Assembly (NCBI GenBank): GCA_021820965.1
Contig: JAKACZ010000004.1
Coordinates: 1-64,000 of the forward strand
DNA from: Bacillota bacterium
Lineage (GTDB): Bacteria; Bacillota; Sulfobacillia; Sulfobacillales; Sulfobacillaceae
Direction of reading: 5' to 3'
DNA: 64,000 nucleotides
The notes below the pieces were generated by a model. It did not search any database, was not told the DNA's origin, and saw only the letters and a list, made by a program, of their open reading frames with translations. This document shows positions 1 through 6,621 of the stretch, in pieces. Each line of letters begins with the position of its first letter. Position 1 is the first letter of the stretch. A program made the translations under genes and the position numbers.

Positions 1-357
1 AATCTGAGCGAATTGATGGGGACCAACGGTTGCCCTCGATGGACAACATGCTATGATGAGGGAGACGGGATTCCAGGTGGGTGAATTGTTTGACGCACCC
101 CGGTTGAATTAAATGACGTTTGACATCTTTGCATATTGTTATATAAAACACCCTGAACTGAGCTCGGTCCAGCGGGACGGGCATGAAAAAAGCCACCGAT
201 TCACCGGCGACGTATCGGTTGTGCAAAGGGTCAGCGGCCCGCCTTACTTAAGGCAAAAACCGCCGGAAGCTACATCAGGAACTCAGAACGGCATGGTTGT
301 GCTGAACTCGTGGGGGTCGAGGATTCTGCTCCTTTCCCTTCACGAATGTTGTTCGAT
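1..357. other. No gene recognised at left edge
   Basis: I see no supportable gene here. A plus-strand frame open from base 1 ends at a TGA at 82-84 and could be the tail of a gene outside the window, but nothing in it is recognisable. The remaining open frames lack a ribosome binding site and recognisable motifs. Confidence 0.4.
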
Positions 358-570
358 TCAGATAAGGTGTGGTAAATGTTCCGCGATGGTCTCTTGGACG
401 CTTAAGACCTGCTGGTGTCTTTCCTGTTTGCTCCAAAACTCCAATACCTCAAGTAAGCTCCGTTCCGCATCGACCCGCTGGCCCAGGCTCGCATGAATAA
501 TGCCCATGTTCTGTAAGGCCATGTGATGGAGATCCGGGCTCAAGCCCACCCGTAAGCCCGAAAACAACAC
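358..570 (-). pseudogene. C-terminal fragment of a TPR protein
   Basis: The minus-strand frame encodes about 70 residues with the look of a tetratricopeptide helix pair: HMALQNMGIIHASLGQ followed by a second amphipathic helix and an LPHLI end. Such tails close the TPR domain of HTH-TPR regulators of Bacillota (Rap/PlcR-like or Xre-TPR types); that assignment is inference. The frame is open upstream only to a TAA at 604-606, there is no ribosome binding site before the first possible start, and the N-terminal bulk of any TPR protein is absent. It abuts, head to head, another beheaded gene at about 570-600, so a deletion or recombination joint lies there. Confidence 0.5.
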
Positions 571-572
571 AG

Positions 573-1352
573 CCTGGCCTAGGCAACATTTACGCGGCAG
601 GAATTACGAAGGGTGCAAATGGACAATGGGAGTACTTGACCTTAGTCAATTCGGCTCCCGTGACGTCTTCCGCGCAGATTACGTGCGCGGAAAGCGGAAT
701 GTGGTCCTTGCTCAACAACGCCAAGACGACCGAAGGCGCGAGTGGCCCGGTGAAGGGTCCACAGGCCAATGGGCAAGACCCAAGTTACACTGCAAAAACG
801 CTCTACACGTTCGGAACAAACGGCGAAGTGCAAGTTACCGACAATCTCACCATGCAACGCGTGAACAACGATACGTTGAGTGTTTGGACCGATAAAGCCT
901 CGTGGATGATTATGCCGGGTTCTCAGTTGTATTCTGACGGACAGACATCGTTCAATGGGGACATGAATAGCCACAACGTGTTGGTCAGTTACTACGACGC
1001 ATCGGGCGAGGACGTTACCGCCTCCGGCCCAAATGATACGAACACTAATTCGACTGCTATTGTTAGCCTGAGTACGGATAATATTGGTGTGTCGTGGTCA
1101 TTCCCCACGAATCAGAGTGCGTGGACTAATGAGTCGGACACCAGCATGGCTAAAGAGAATGTGGCCATCAGTCCCTACTCCAATACATCTGAAACGACGT
1201 ACGATCCGATTCCGGGATGGCAAATGACTAACACTTATGGCGACTTTGTATACACTCGCACCATTAGTGCATCGTGGATGAATTGGTGGACCGGCATATA
1301 CACTGGCACCACCACGTACTCGAATGACATTGTTGAGCCGGATTGGGGCTAA
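573..1352 (+). pseudogene. Beheaded secreted-type protein, Thr/Ser/Asn-rich
   Basis: A long frame rich in Thr, Ser, Asn, Gly and Trp ends at 1352. The first start codon is a TTG at 636, but recognisable coding character continues upstream in frame (GLGNIYAAGITKGANGQWEY) to about 575, with no start codon and no ribosome binding site. There is no signal peptide, although the composition (beta-rich, few charged residues, two Cys-poor repeats of aromatic residues) is that of an exported protein. I infer the N-terminus with its signal sequence was lost at the junction near 570-600. I do not recognise the family. The last residues (WMNWWTGIYTGTTTYSND) suggest a beta-sheet surface or matrix protein. 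Confidence 0.5.
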
Positions 1353-1437
1353 AATCCACGCCGGTGCTATCCAAACTTTCTGATATAATACGAACATCAG
1401 CTTCGGCATTAAGCCTTTGGTGAAGGGTGGATGTAAG

Positions 1438-1746
1438 ATGAAACAGTGGAATTTCTGGATTAGTGCCACGATGGTCGTGGGTGTGCTCGAGGCCGTCCGC
1501 ATGTTTCTCTTCGCCAACGCTGCCCCTCCCCCAATTACCGATGGACGCCTATGGTTTGTCCTGATTCTGGCGGTGCTGGGCACCATGCTATGGGCGTTTG
1601 TCCGTCAGCGGCGCAACGTGTTTCTTGGTGCGACGGCAGCCATCGTCGTAGGGACTATTCTTTCACCCACTCCGTTGTTATGGCCGCTTGGAGCCGTGGC
1701 TATCGGCGCGGCGTTGTTTGGAAGACCACGACATCAGTCGGTGTAA
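1438..1746 (+). CDS. Small integral membrane protein, unknown family
   Basis: 102 residues starting MKQWNFWISATMVVGVLEA. The ATG at 1438 is preferred over the in-frame GTG at 1417 because AAGGGTGG lies a short distance upstream. Three or four hydrophobic segments are visible (about 8-28, 41-58, 65-83 and 84-97), separated by a basic loop VRQRRN. It therefore is a small polytopic membrane protein with no recognisable motif. It is followed within 15 bases by a strong hairpin terminator, so it is probably monocistronic. Function unknown. Confidence 0.6.
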   Translation: MKQWNFWISATMVVGVLEAVRMFLFANAAPPPITDGRLWFVLILAVLGTMLWAFVRQRRNVFLGATAAIVVGTILSPTPLLWPLGAVAIGAALFGRPRHQSV

Positions 1747-1891
1747 TGAGTGTTGCTAAAGAGCCCCGTTCGCTGGGGCTCTTTATTTTAGTAAGTAATA
1801 GCCAGGCCGCCCTCGCCAGCTGGCGTAGAGTGGCCTGGGCTTCTTGGAGCCGAGCCAACGCGACGAGGATCTTATCGAGGGTCATCGTCAT
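1700..1891 (-). CDS. Small hypothetical protein after the RMF-like gene
   Basis: 63 residues starting MTMTLDKILVALARLQEAQ, with an AAAGGAG ribosome binding site 7-8 bases upstream of the ATG. The N-terminal half forms a leucine/alanine-rich amphipathic helix. It sits 21 bases downstream of the RMF-like gene on the same strand and is probably cotranscribed. Oddly, the frame reads straight through the hairpin at 1757-1788 and overlaps the 3' end of the convergent membrane gene, so the C-terminal 30 residues may be an accident of a lost stop codon. Function unknown. Confidence 0.5.
   Translation of the reverse strand: MTMTLDKILVALARLQEAQATLRQLARAAWLLLTKIKSPSERGSLATLITPTDVVVFQTTPRR
1757..1788 (+). 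terminator. Rho-independent terminator
   Basis: AGAGCCCC and GGGGCTCT form a perfect stem around a short GTTCGCT loop, followed by TTATTTTA on the plus strand and flanked by AAA on the other side, so it could work in both directions. It ends the plus-strand membrane gene. Confidence 0.8.
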
Positions 1892-1912
1892 GATTTTCGC
1901 TCCTTTCGAGAG

Positions 1913-2170
1913 TCAATTAGCGAGGCCCGAAATGCCTCCGGAAGAGGCGATTATTGCTCGGGACTCACGCTTTGGTCCAACAAACACGGCTTGGGCATCC
2001 CGGTAGCCCTCCACCCACGCTCGTCGAAACACCCGGCTGAATGTGATGCGACCACGGGATGTCCGATAGTCGCGATAGGGACAGGCCGCCTGAAGCTGCC
2101 CCGACATGGCTGCATCCCACCCTTTGCGGTACGCACCTTGAATGCCCCGGTGTTGGGTAATCGGAGCCAT
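1913..2170 (-). CDS. Ribosome modulation factor (RMF)-like protein
   Basis: 85 residues starting MAPITQHRGIQGAYRKGWDA. The ATG at 2170 is preceded by AGGAGGAGG, an unusually strong ribosome binding site. Residues 13-61 follow the RMF pattern: a G-x-x-A basic helix (AYRKGWDAAMSGQ), a CPY triplet at 30-32, then an aromatic-Gly-aromatic-Arg block (FRRAWVEGYRDAQ). In E. coli RMF the same order drives 100S ribosome dimerisation in stationary phase; RMF-type small proteins are also known from phages and actinobacteria. An insertion of about nine residues separates the two halves, and the C-terminal 24 residues are extra. Its job here is inferred from the motif only. It is followed by the 63-residue gene and preceded by an inverted-repeat element whose edge lies 30 bases upstream. 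Confidence 0.65.
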   Translation of the reverse strand: MAPITQHRGIQGAYRKGWDAAMSGQLQAACPYRDYRTSRGRITFSRVFRRAWVEGYRDAQAVFVGPKRESRAIIASSGGISGLAN

Positions 2171-2199
2171 CTTCCCACCTCCTCCTGAAAGTAACTGTC

Positions 2200-2416
2200 G
2201 GGGTTCCTGTATCATTGGAACAAAAATGGCAATAAGTCTGCCGTTCGTTGATATGCAATGAATTCGCCATTCGTGAGGTTGGGCACAAGCACCTTCATCA
2301 AGAAGTTTCCGTGATTCGTTCAGGCGAGAAATGGGGCCGCGCGGGACTATTTTCGGGCGAAAGCATGGCTTTCGGTATGGCCATTGCCATTTTCGGTCGT
2401 TTGCTACAGCAACCCC
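2200..2416. mobile_element. MITE-like inverted-repeat element 1
   Basis: A 217-bp stretch bounded by inverted repeats. The left end reads GGGGTTCCTGTATCATTGG and the right end, reverse-complemented, GGGGTTGCTGTAGCAAACG; 27 of the first 34 positions match, including the inner block AAAATGGCAAT. It contains no gene. A second element with related ends and nearly the same length lies at 2766-2983. No target-site duplication is evident. I read it as a non-autonomous transposable element, but a regulatory or structural role is possible since it ends just before the RMF-like ribosome binding site. Confidence 0.6.
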
Positions 2417-2452
2417 TGGATACACTAGATCCAGAAGGGCAGGGGATCGGAC

Positions 2453-2671
2453 ATGAACTGGAAACGCTGACTGGTGGTCATTATTGGAGGGTATTTGGTG
2501 GCGCGAGGGCTCTGGCCGACCGTCATGCGCTGGTGGGGCGCTTTTTGGGTCCGGTGGGGTCTGCCGTGGCACACCATCGAAGTCGTGGGTGGGTGTGTGT
2601 TGGTACTGGGGGCGCTCGTCATGGGGCGCCGGCGTCGTAAACTTCCGCCCGGGCGGCCGCCGCTGGTATGA
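2453..2671 (+). pseudogene. Small two-helix membrane protein with in-frame TGA
   Basis: An ATG at 2453, with AGGGG eight bases upstream, opens MNWKR and then meets TGA at 2468-2470. The same frame continues from GTG 2474 as VVIIGGYLVARGLWPTVMRW and a second hydrophobic segment (TIEVVGGCVLVLGALVMG) followed by a basic tail RRRRK. The good ribosome binding site belongs to the upstream ATG, not to the GTG, so I infer a nonsense mutation at codon 6, or re-initiation at the GTG giving a 65-residue protein. Topology suggests two membrane helices. The family is not recognised; its phage-like size and place next to the RMF-like gene fit a mobile-element origin. Confidence 0.4.
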
Positions 2672-2765
2672 GGGAAAGCACGCACGCGAGGTGATTCCGC
2701 TAGGCAACAGTACGACCGGAGGCCGGATTTAGAAGAGATACCGGGCGTATTAGGAGACCAGATGT

Positions 2766-2983
2766 GGGGGTCTGTGTAGCATTGGAACCAAAAACCGGAA
2801 TAAGAGGTCAATCGACGTATACCAACGCGATGACAGGGCATTGAGGCGAATCGGGGAGGCTATTTCGCGGTGTTATCTCTGAACTCGGGCCTCCGCGATT
2901 TCTCCAACACTTCGTCGAAAGCGTTGTGGTTCGCTAGGTCTGGGCTTAGTCCAGTTTTTCGCACAGTTGCTACAGAAACCCCC
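2766..2983. mobile_element. MITE-like inverted-repeat element 2
   Basis: A 218-bp stretch whose left end GGGGGTCTGTGTAGCATTGG pairs with its right end, which reverse-complemented begins GGGGGTTTCTGTAGCAACTG. 29 of 39 positions match, including AAAAAC and TAAG blocks. The left end shares CATTGGAAC with element 1, and the interiors share patches such as TTCG-CGAAAGC. The downstream 2H phosphoesterase coding sequence becomes recognisable only about 45 bases beyond the right end, so the element may have displaced that gene's 5' part. Confidence 0.6.
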
Positions 2984-3026
2984 ATTACTGTTAAAGCCCA
3001 GGGTGGCCTGACGCCAGACTTGGCGT

Positions 3027-3403
3027 GGATGGATCCCGTTACTGCGGTGTGTGCCGCGTTTCCGCGCTTCGTAGTCGTCATCACGGGACCGGGGTACTTT
3101 GGTGATGCGGTGGTTTATCTCGGGATCGCATCCGGTTCGATCAGAGAGCTCCACCAACAGCTCATTGAGGCCACCTCGCCCGATGCCGGATTAGTTGAGC
3201 GATATTTTGAGGGAGCCCGATACATGCCGCATTTGACGCTAGGGCAAACCGCGATGGGCCTGACGCCATCCCAGTTAGAGGAGATGGGGCGGGAGGCCAC
3301 CGGGTTTCTGAAGCCCTTCCCGACGTTTGAGGTCACGAGCGTCCGGATATATCGAGAAGTCAACAATCGACATGAGCCGTTCCGGGACGTGCCGCTGGTG
3401 TAG
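3027..3403 (+). pseudogene. 2H phosphoesterase (2'-5' RNA ligase family), N-terminus lost
   Basis: From about residue VTAVCAAFPRFVVVITGPGY to the stop at 3403 the sequence follows the C-terminal half of the 2H phosphoesterase family: the beta strands (VVYLGIA), the helix RELHQQLIE, the second His-x-Thr motif PHLTLGQ, and the closing strand FEVTSVRIYRE. The first H-x-T motif, which belongs 60-80 residues earlier and is essential, is missing. The frame can be read back to 2870, but that part lies inside the inverted-repeat element and bears no relation to the family. I conclude the gene is a 5'-truncated relic. Members act on 2',3'-cyclic phosphate ends of RNA. Confidence 0.65.
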
Positions 3404-3404
3404 C

Positions 3405-3533
3405 CGTAAGGCTTTGCATCCATGTGAATGACGGCGACGGCTTCCTTCAGATTCCACCTCGCGGTGGACACCCTTGCTTGAGCTATGGTTGGAACGGTCA
3501 TCCCCCATTTGGGACTTTCACCCTAAAGTACAC
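3405..3533 (-). mobile_element. Group II intron, 5' domain fragment
   Basis: Read on the minus strand, this begins GTGTACTTTAGGGTGAAAGT and continues with GTGTCCACCGCGAGGTGGAA, TCTGAAGGAAGCCG and GCAAAGCC. These are the conserved blocks of domain I of bacterial ltrA-type group II introns (AGGGTGAAAGTCCC, and GAGGTGGAATCTGAAGGAAG). It stops where the 2H phosphoesterase stop codon begins. Neither the reverse transcriptase nor domain V (GAGCCGTATG type) is found nearby, so this is a dead 5' stub. Confidence 0.7.
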
Positions 3534-3747
3534 GCTCTAAACGACCATCTCCACGAGAGCAGCCGAACCGCAGTATAGTGCTTCTAACGTATGAATGCCC
3601 AACATTCAAAAAAAGAGGCCCTCGCTTCAAAAGAGCATTACTAGCGCGATGCAACAGGCACCTGTACTCTGATGGCAAAGGCGCACAAGGTACGAGGCTA
3701 GCTTGCTCTTTTATGGTTCCTGGAGAGGGCCCTTGGCTCTTATCTCG

Positions 3748-4128
3748 TCACCGCCATCGCATGCCGGTAATGAAGGGCTTATGTTTGTCGGGCAGAATTG
3801 GGGTCTCATTGCTCCATGAGGCGGGCCCCAAACACAAGATGGCTCGCGGTGCACGCGGTGCATTTAAGTCTGGCAACATGTCAGACCGATGGCTTTTAAT
3901 CAAGACCCACGGTTCGAACAGGCGCGGAGACGCGCGCGCCGTTAATCCCAGCACCCCAACGCCGACCAGCGTTGATACTTCTGTGATGATTATTGCTGCT
4001 GGATCCTGCTCTCTGTAGTAAACATGATGACCCAAGGCCTGGGCACCTAGCAGAAATGAGGCAATGGCGACCTTACGATGCACCAAACTCACCGCGTAAT
4101 GAAAGAACACGGGAATTTCACTAATCAT
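3748..4128 (-). CDS. Small membrane protein paired with Spo0E-like gene
   Basis: 126 residues starting MISEIPVFFHYAVSLVHRKV at the ATG at 4128, which has GGAAAGGAG upstream. Its start lies inside the last codons of the Spo0E-like gene (8-base overlap), so the two are translationally coupled. Two hydrophobic segments (about 10-32 and 44-62) suggest a membrane protein. The second half is basic, Pro- and Arg-rich and of uneven composition, and may be a frame-shifted or run-on tail. No known family recognised. Coupling to Spo0E suggests a linked role in developmental signalling, which is inference only. Confidence 0.5.
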   Translation of the reverse strand: MISEIPVFFHYAVSLVHRKVAIASFLLGAQALGHHVYYREQDPAAIIITEVSTLVGVGVLGLTARASPRLFEPWVLIKSHRSDMLPDLNAPRAPRAILCLGPASWSNETPILPDKHKPFITGMRWR

Positions 4129-4306
4129 GCCGCCGACTCCTTTCCGATGTGTGATGGCGATACCATGTAATGACAAGGTTGTCTAACTGGCGGGAACGTT
4201 CGACGATAATCGGGTCAGTCAGTGAGGTGTGCTCGTCATATAGTTGGGTGATTTGATCAGATAACGCTGCCATAGCATCCCACATTGCACGTTCCTGCCC
4301 TTTCAT
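4121..4306 (-). CDS. Spo0E-like aspartyl-phosphate phosphatase
   Basis: 61 residues starting MKGQERAMWDAMAALSDQIT at ATG 4306 with GAAAGGAG eight bases upstream. Residues 12-52 have the two-helix Spo0E pattern: a helix (LSDQITQLYDEH), a turn containing LTDP, and the signature helix SRQLDNLVITWY (38-49) matching the S-x-x-LD-x-L-I-x-x-Y motif. Spo0E proteins dephosphorylate Spo0A~P and hold back sporulation. Typical length is 50-90 residues, so it appears complete. It overlaps the next membrane-protein gene. A GTG/ATG further upstream (frame open to 4426) lacks a ribosome binding site. Confidence 0.75.
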   Translation of the reverse strand: MKGQERAMWDAMAALSDQITQLYDEHTSLTDPIIVERSRQLDNLVITWYRHHTSERSRRHD

Positions 4307-4566
4307 AGGTTCACTCCTTTCGCTAGTCACTATTGTATTGTGAGAGTACGCCTCGAGGGCTAGCGAATAAGGTCGAAGGCCGTCGACTCCCGAAAGATTT
4401 TGCTGGGTGCGCACCTCCCGGATCAATAGGTGCCTCGAAGCGCACGTCGGCCCGTCTCCTCTATGGCATTGCCGCCTTGCTCTTTTAACAGATAGAAGAT
4501 CGCGGAGGTGCTCGTGACACCTTTTTCTCGTTGGATTCTACTTAGACGTGTCCATTCCATCGAGTC

Positions 4567-4692
4567 CGTATCAGATTTTTCCAACGGAAAATAACAAAGA
4601 CTGGTGGTTTCCCCAGTCGTACGTTGAGCTCCCATAGCGCCTAGAGGAAACAGCAGTCCTATCAGAAAATCTGATAGACATATCTGATATAG
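4567..4692. promoter_or_regulatory. Operator-like TATCAGA palindromes
   Basis: A perfect 19-bp palindrome, CTATCAGAAAATCTGATAG, lies at 4659-4677 (8-base arms, 3-base spacer). The related sequence TATCTGATATAG follows at 4681-4692, and a single arm TATCAGATTTTT lies at about 4569. Three phased copies of TATCAGA in a gene-free interval look like a binding site for a dimeric repressor. The surrounding region (4307-4890) has no convincing gene; it separates the Spo0E-like pair from nfo. Confidence 0.4.
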
Positions 4693-4816
4693 CGTATTCC
4701 GCACCCAAGGTGGCCTTCACGGTAGAAGATTCTGGCCACAAGGGGTATCCCACCGGGACGGGACGGCTTGATCCTGACGCGTCTAATCAGCCGATTTATG
4801 GAAGATACCTTTAAAG

Positions 4817-4845
4817 TTGACTCTCGACGGGCGGACGGGCATGAT
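4817..4845 (+). promoter_or_regulatory. Candidate sigma-A promoter of nfo
   Basis: TTGACT at 4817-4822 and CATGAT at 4840-4845 with a 17-base spacer, 46 bases before the nfo start. The -10 is only 4 of 6, so this is a moderate match. Confidence 0.4.
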
Positions 4846-4890
4846 ACAAAAGGAAATCGCGTGATCGACTTAAGCTAAGGAGCTGGACGC

Positions 4891-5730
4891 ATGCGACTAG
4901 GATGCCATTTGAGCATCGCCAAGGGCTTTGCCGCCGCCGTCAAAGTTGCCCCCACGTTGGGCGCCAACGCCTTTCAATATTTCACCAAGAACCCTCGCGG
5001 GTTTCGAAACGCTAAACCGTTGGATCGGGTCGACGCCGAGCGGGGCCGCGAACTGATGCGAGAACTGGATTTAATTGCGGTCGGGCATACCCCATATCTC
5101 ATTAACCTGGCAGCGTCAGACGAGGGCCTGTACAATGCATCGATCGATGCCTTGGTGCAGGATCTAGTCATTGCACAAGCTCGTGGCACTTATGGCGTCG
5201 TAGTTCATTGCGGAAAGCCCAAAGATCAGGGACGCAGTTGGGGCGTGGAGCGCATGCAAAAAGCTCTAAGAACCGTTCTGGAACGCAATCAAACCGAGGG
5301 CGTACAAATTCTGGTCGAAAATACCGCTGGCCAAGGATCAGAAATCGGCACGACGATGGAAGAACTGCTGGCGATTGTCGAACCGTTTTCATTCGAAGAA
5401 GTGGGAATTTGCTTTGACACACAACACGCGTTTGCGGCCGGCATGATTTCCCGCGACAACCCGTCGGCATTTGCCGGATTTGATAACCCGGCCTTTATGC
5501 AACGACTCAAAGCAATTCACCTCAATGACAGCAAAGTCGAGTTCGGGGCTCATAAAGACCGACACGAATTGATTGGGCAAGGGCAATTGGGCATTCCCGG
5601 CATTGCCGGTCTGGTTAACGACCCAAGACTAACTAATATTCCCTTTTATCTTGAGACCCCGGTCAATACTGAAAAACAGTATGCCGACGAAATTCAGGCG
5701 GTCAAGGATCTGATTAAGCCAGCACCGTAA
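4891..5730 (+). CDS. nfo: Endonuclease IV (deoxyribonuclease IV)
   Basis: 279 residues, the usual length. It cleaves DNA 5' to abasic sites and trims blocked 3' ends in base-excision repair. All nine zinc ligands of the E. coli enzyme have counterparts: His66, His106, Glu143, Asp176, His179, His210, Asp223, His225 and Glu255, within the motifs VVHCGKP, ENTAGQGSEIG, CFDTQHAFAAG and HLNDSK...KDRHE. TIM-barrel fold expected. The ATG at 4891 follows CTAAGGAG at good spacing. It heads a run of same-strand genes (lipid kinase, GH1 glycosidase) with gaps of 15 and -1 bases, so they are likely one operon. Confidence 0.93.
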   Translation: MRLGCHLSIAKGFAAAVKVAPTLGANAFQYFTKNPRGFRNAKPLDRVDAERGRELMRELDLIAVGHTPYLINLAASDEGLYNASIDALVQDLVIAQARGTYGVVVHCGKPKDQGRSWGVERMQKALRTVLERNQTEGVQILVENTAGQGSEIGTTMEELLAIVEPFSFEEVGICFDTQHAFAAGMISRDNPSAFAGFDNPAFMQRLKAIHLNDSKVEFGAHKDRHELIGQGQLGIPGIAGLVNDPRLTNIPFYLETPVNTEKQYADEIQAVKDLIKPAP

Positions 5731-5745
5731 CACGGGAGGTTTCCC

Positions 5746-6621
5746 ATGAAGGCGCGACTCATTGTCAATCCGGCCGCCGGAAGTGGCAAAGCGCAAAAAC
5801 TATTTGATGCCATTGTTCCATATTTGTCGGGTGAAGACGTGGAGGTCGTCAGAACCGAGCGGCCCGGTCATGCCACCGAACTAGCCCGAGAAGTGGCTGA
5901 TCAGGACGACATGACTGTCATTTCCTTGGGAGGCGATGGCACCCATCATGAAGTTCTCAACGGACTGATGCCGGGCGGCAAAACTGTGTTTGCCGTGATT
6001 CCGGCCGGAACCGGCAATGACTTTGTACGGATATTGTCGTACCCCAAAGCTCCACGAGACATTCTCGAAATCGCTCTTCGAGGCAAAGTCATGCCCATGG
6101 ATATTGGCAAAGTTAATGATCAATATTTTCTGACGGTATCGGGTGTAGGCTTTGACGCGGAGGTCGCCGGTTGGGTCAACCGGCGTGATAAGACCGGCAA
6201 TGGCACGTGGATCTTCATTCGCGGTATCCTCCACCATCTAGTTCGCTATCATTCGGCCGATATGACAGTGCATGTGGGCGGCGCCGCTCGCTCCGAAAAA
6301 ACATTTCTCATCGCCGTAGGCAACAGCCCATATTATGCCGGTGGCATGCGCATTTGTCCGGAAGCGCTGGCCGATGACGGGCTGTTTGATGTCATCTGGG
6401 TGCGGGATTTGCCACGGTTAAGTGTTCTTCCGCTGTTGTCTCGGGTGTTTCGCGGCACGCACGTACAGCATCCGGCGGTGCAATCGTTTCAGACGGAGGA
6501 GCTCTCGGTCGAAGGTCCGCCAAATATGCTGGTTCATGCGGATGGCGAGATTGTTGGCCACCTTCCGGTCACCATAACTATTGTCCCCGACGCCATTCGC
6601 GTCCGCACCGGAGCATCGTGA
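5746..6621 (+). CDS. Diacylglycerol/lipid kinase (DagK/YegS family)
   Basis: 291 residues. It phosphorylates diacylglycerol or a related lipid, feeding phosphatidic acid back into phospholipid synthesis. The nucleotide-binding loop GGDGTHHEVLNGL (62-74) and the PAGTGNDFVR motif (86-95) are intact. The C-terminal beta-sandwich with the GGMRICPEALADDGLFDV block and a final HADGE stretch is typical. Start ATG 5746 follows CGGGAGG. Its stop overlaps the next gene's ATG (TGATG), indicating translational coupling to the GH1 enzyme. Substrate choice cannot be read from sequence. Confidence 0.88.
   Translation: MKARLIVNPAAGSGKAQKLFDAIVPYLSGEDVEVVRTERPGHATELAREVADQDDMTVISLGGDGTHHEVLNGLMPGGKTVFAVIPAGTGNDFVRILSYPKAPRDILEIALRGKVMPMDIGKVNDQYFLTVSGVGFDAEVAGWVNRRDKTGNGTWIFIRGILHHLVRYHSADMTVHVGGAARSEKTFLIAVGNSPYYAGGMRICPEALADDGLFDVIWVRDLPRLSVLPLLSRVFRGTHVQHPAVQSFQTEELSVEGPPNMLVHADGEIVGHLPVTITIVPDAIRVRTGAS

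Noticed and set aside
642-974. Minus-strand frame opposite the secreted protein
   Set aside because: Shadow; composition rich in Arg, Cys and His, no ribosome binding site, while the plus frame has clear coding character.
2171-2707. Long minus-strand extension of the RMF-like gene to 2707
   Set aside because: AGGAGGAGG marks ATG 2170; the upstream part crosses the inverted-repeat element and has low-complexity, Pro/Arg-rich text.
2425-2841. Minus-strand 138-residue frame between the two inverted-repeat elements
   Set aside because: It runs into the second element, has no ribosome binding site and shows Arg/Pro/Ser-rich shadow composition.
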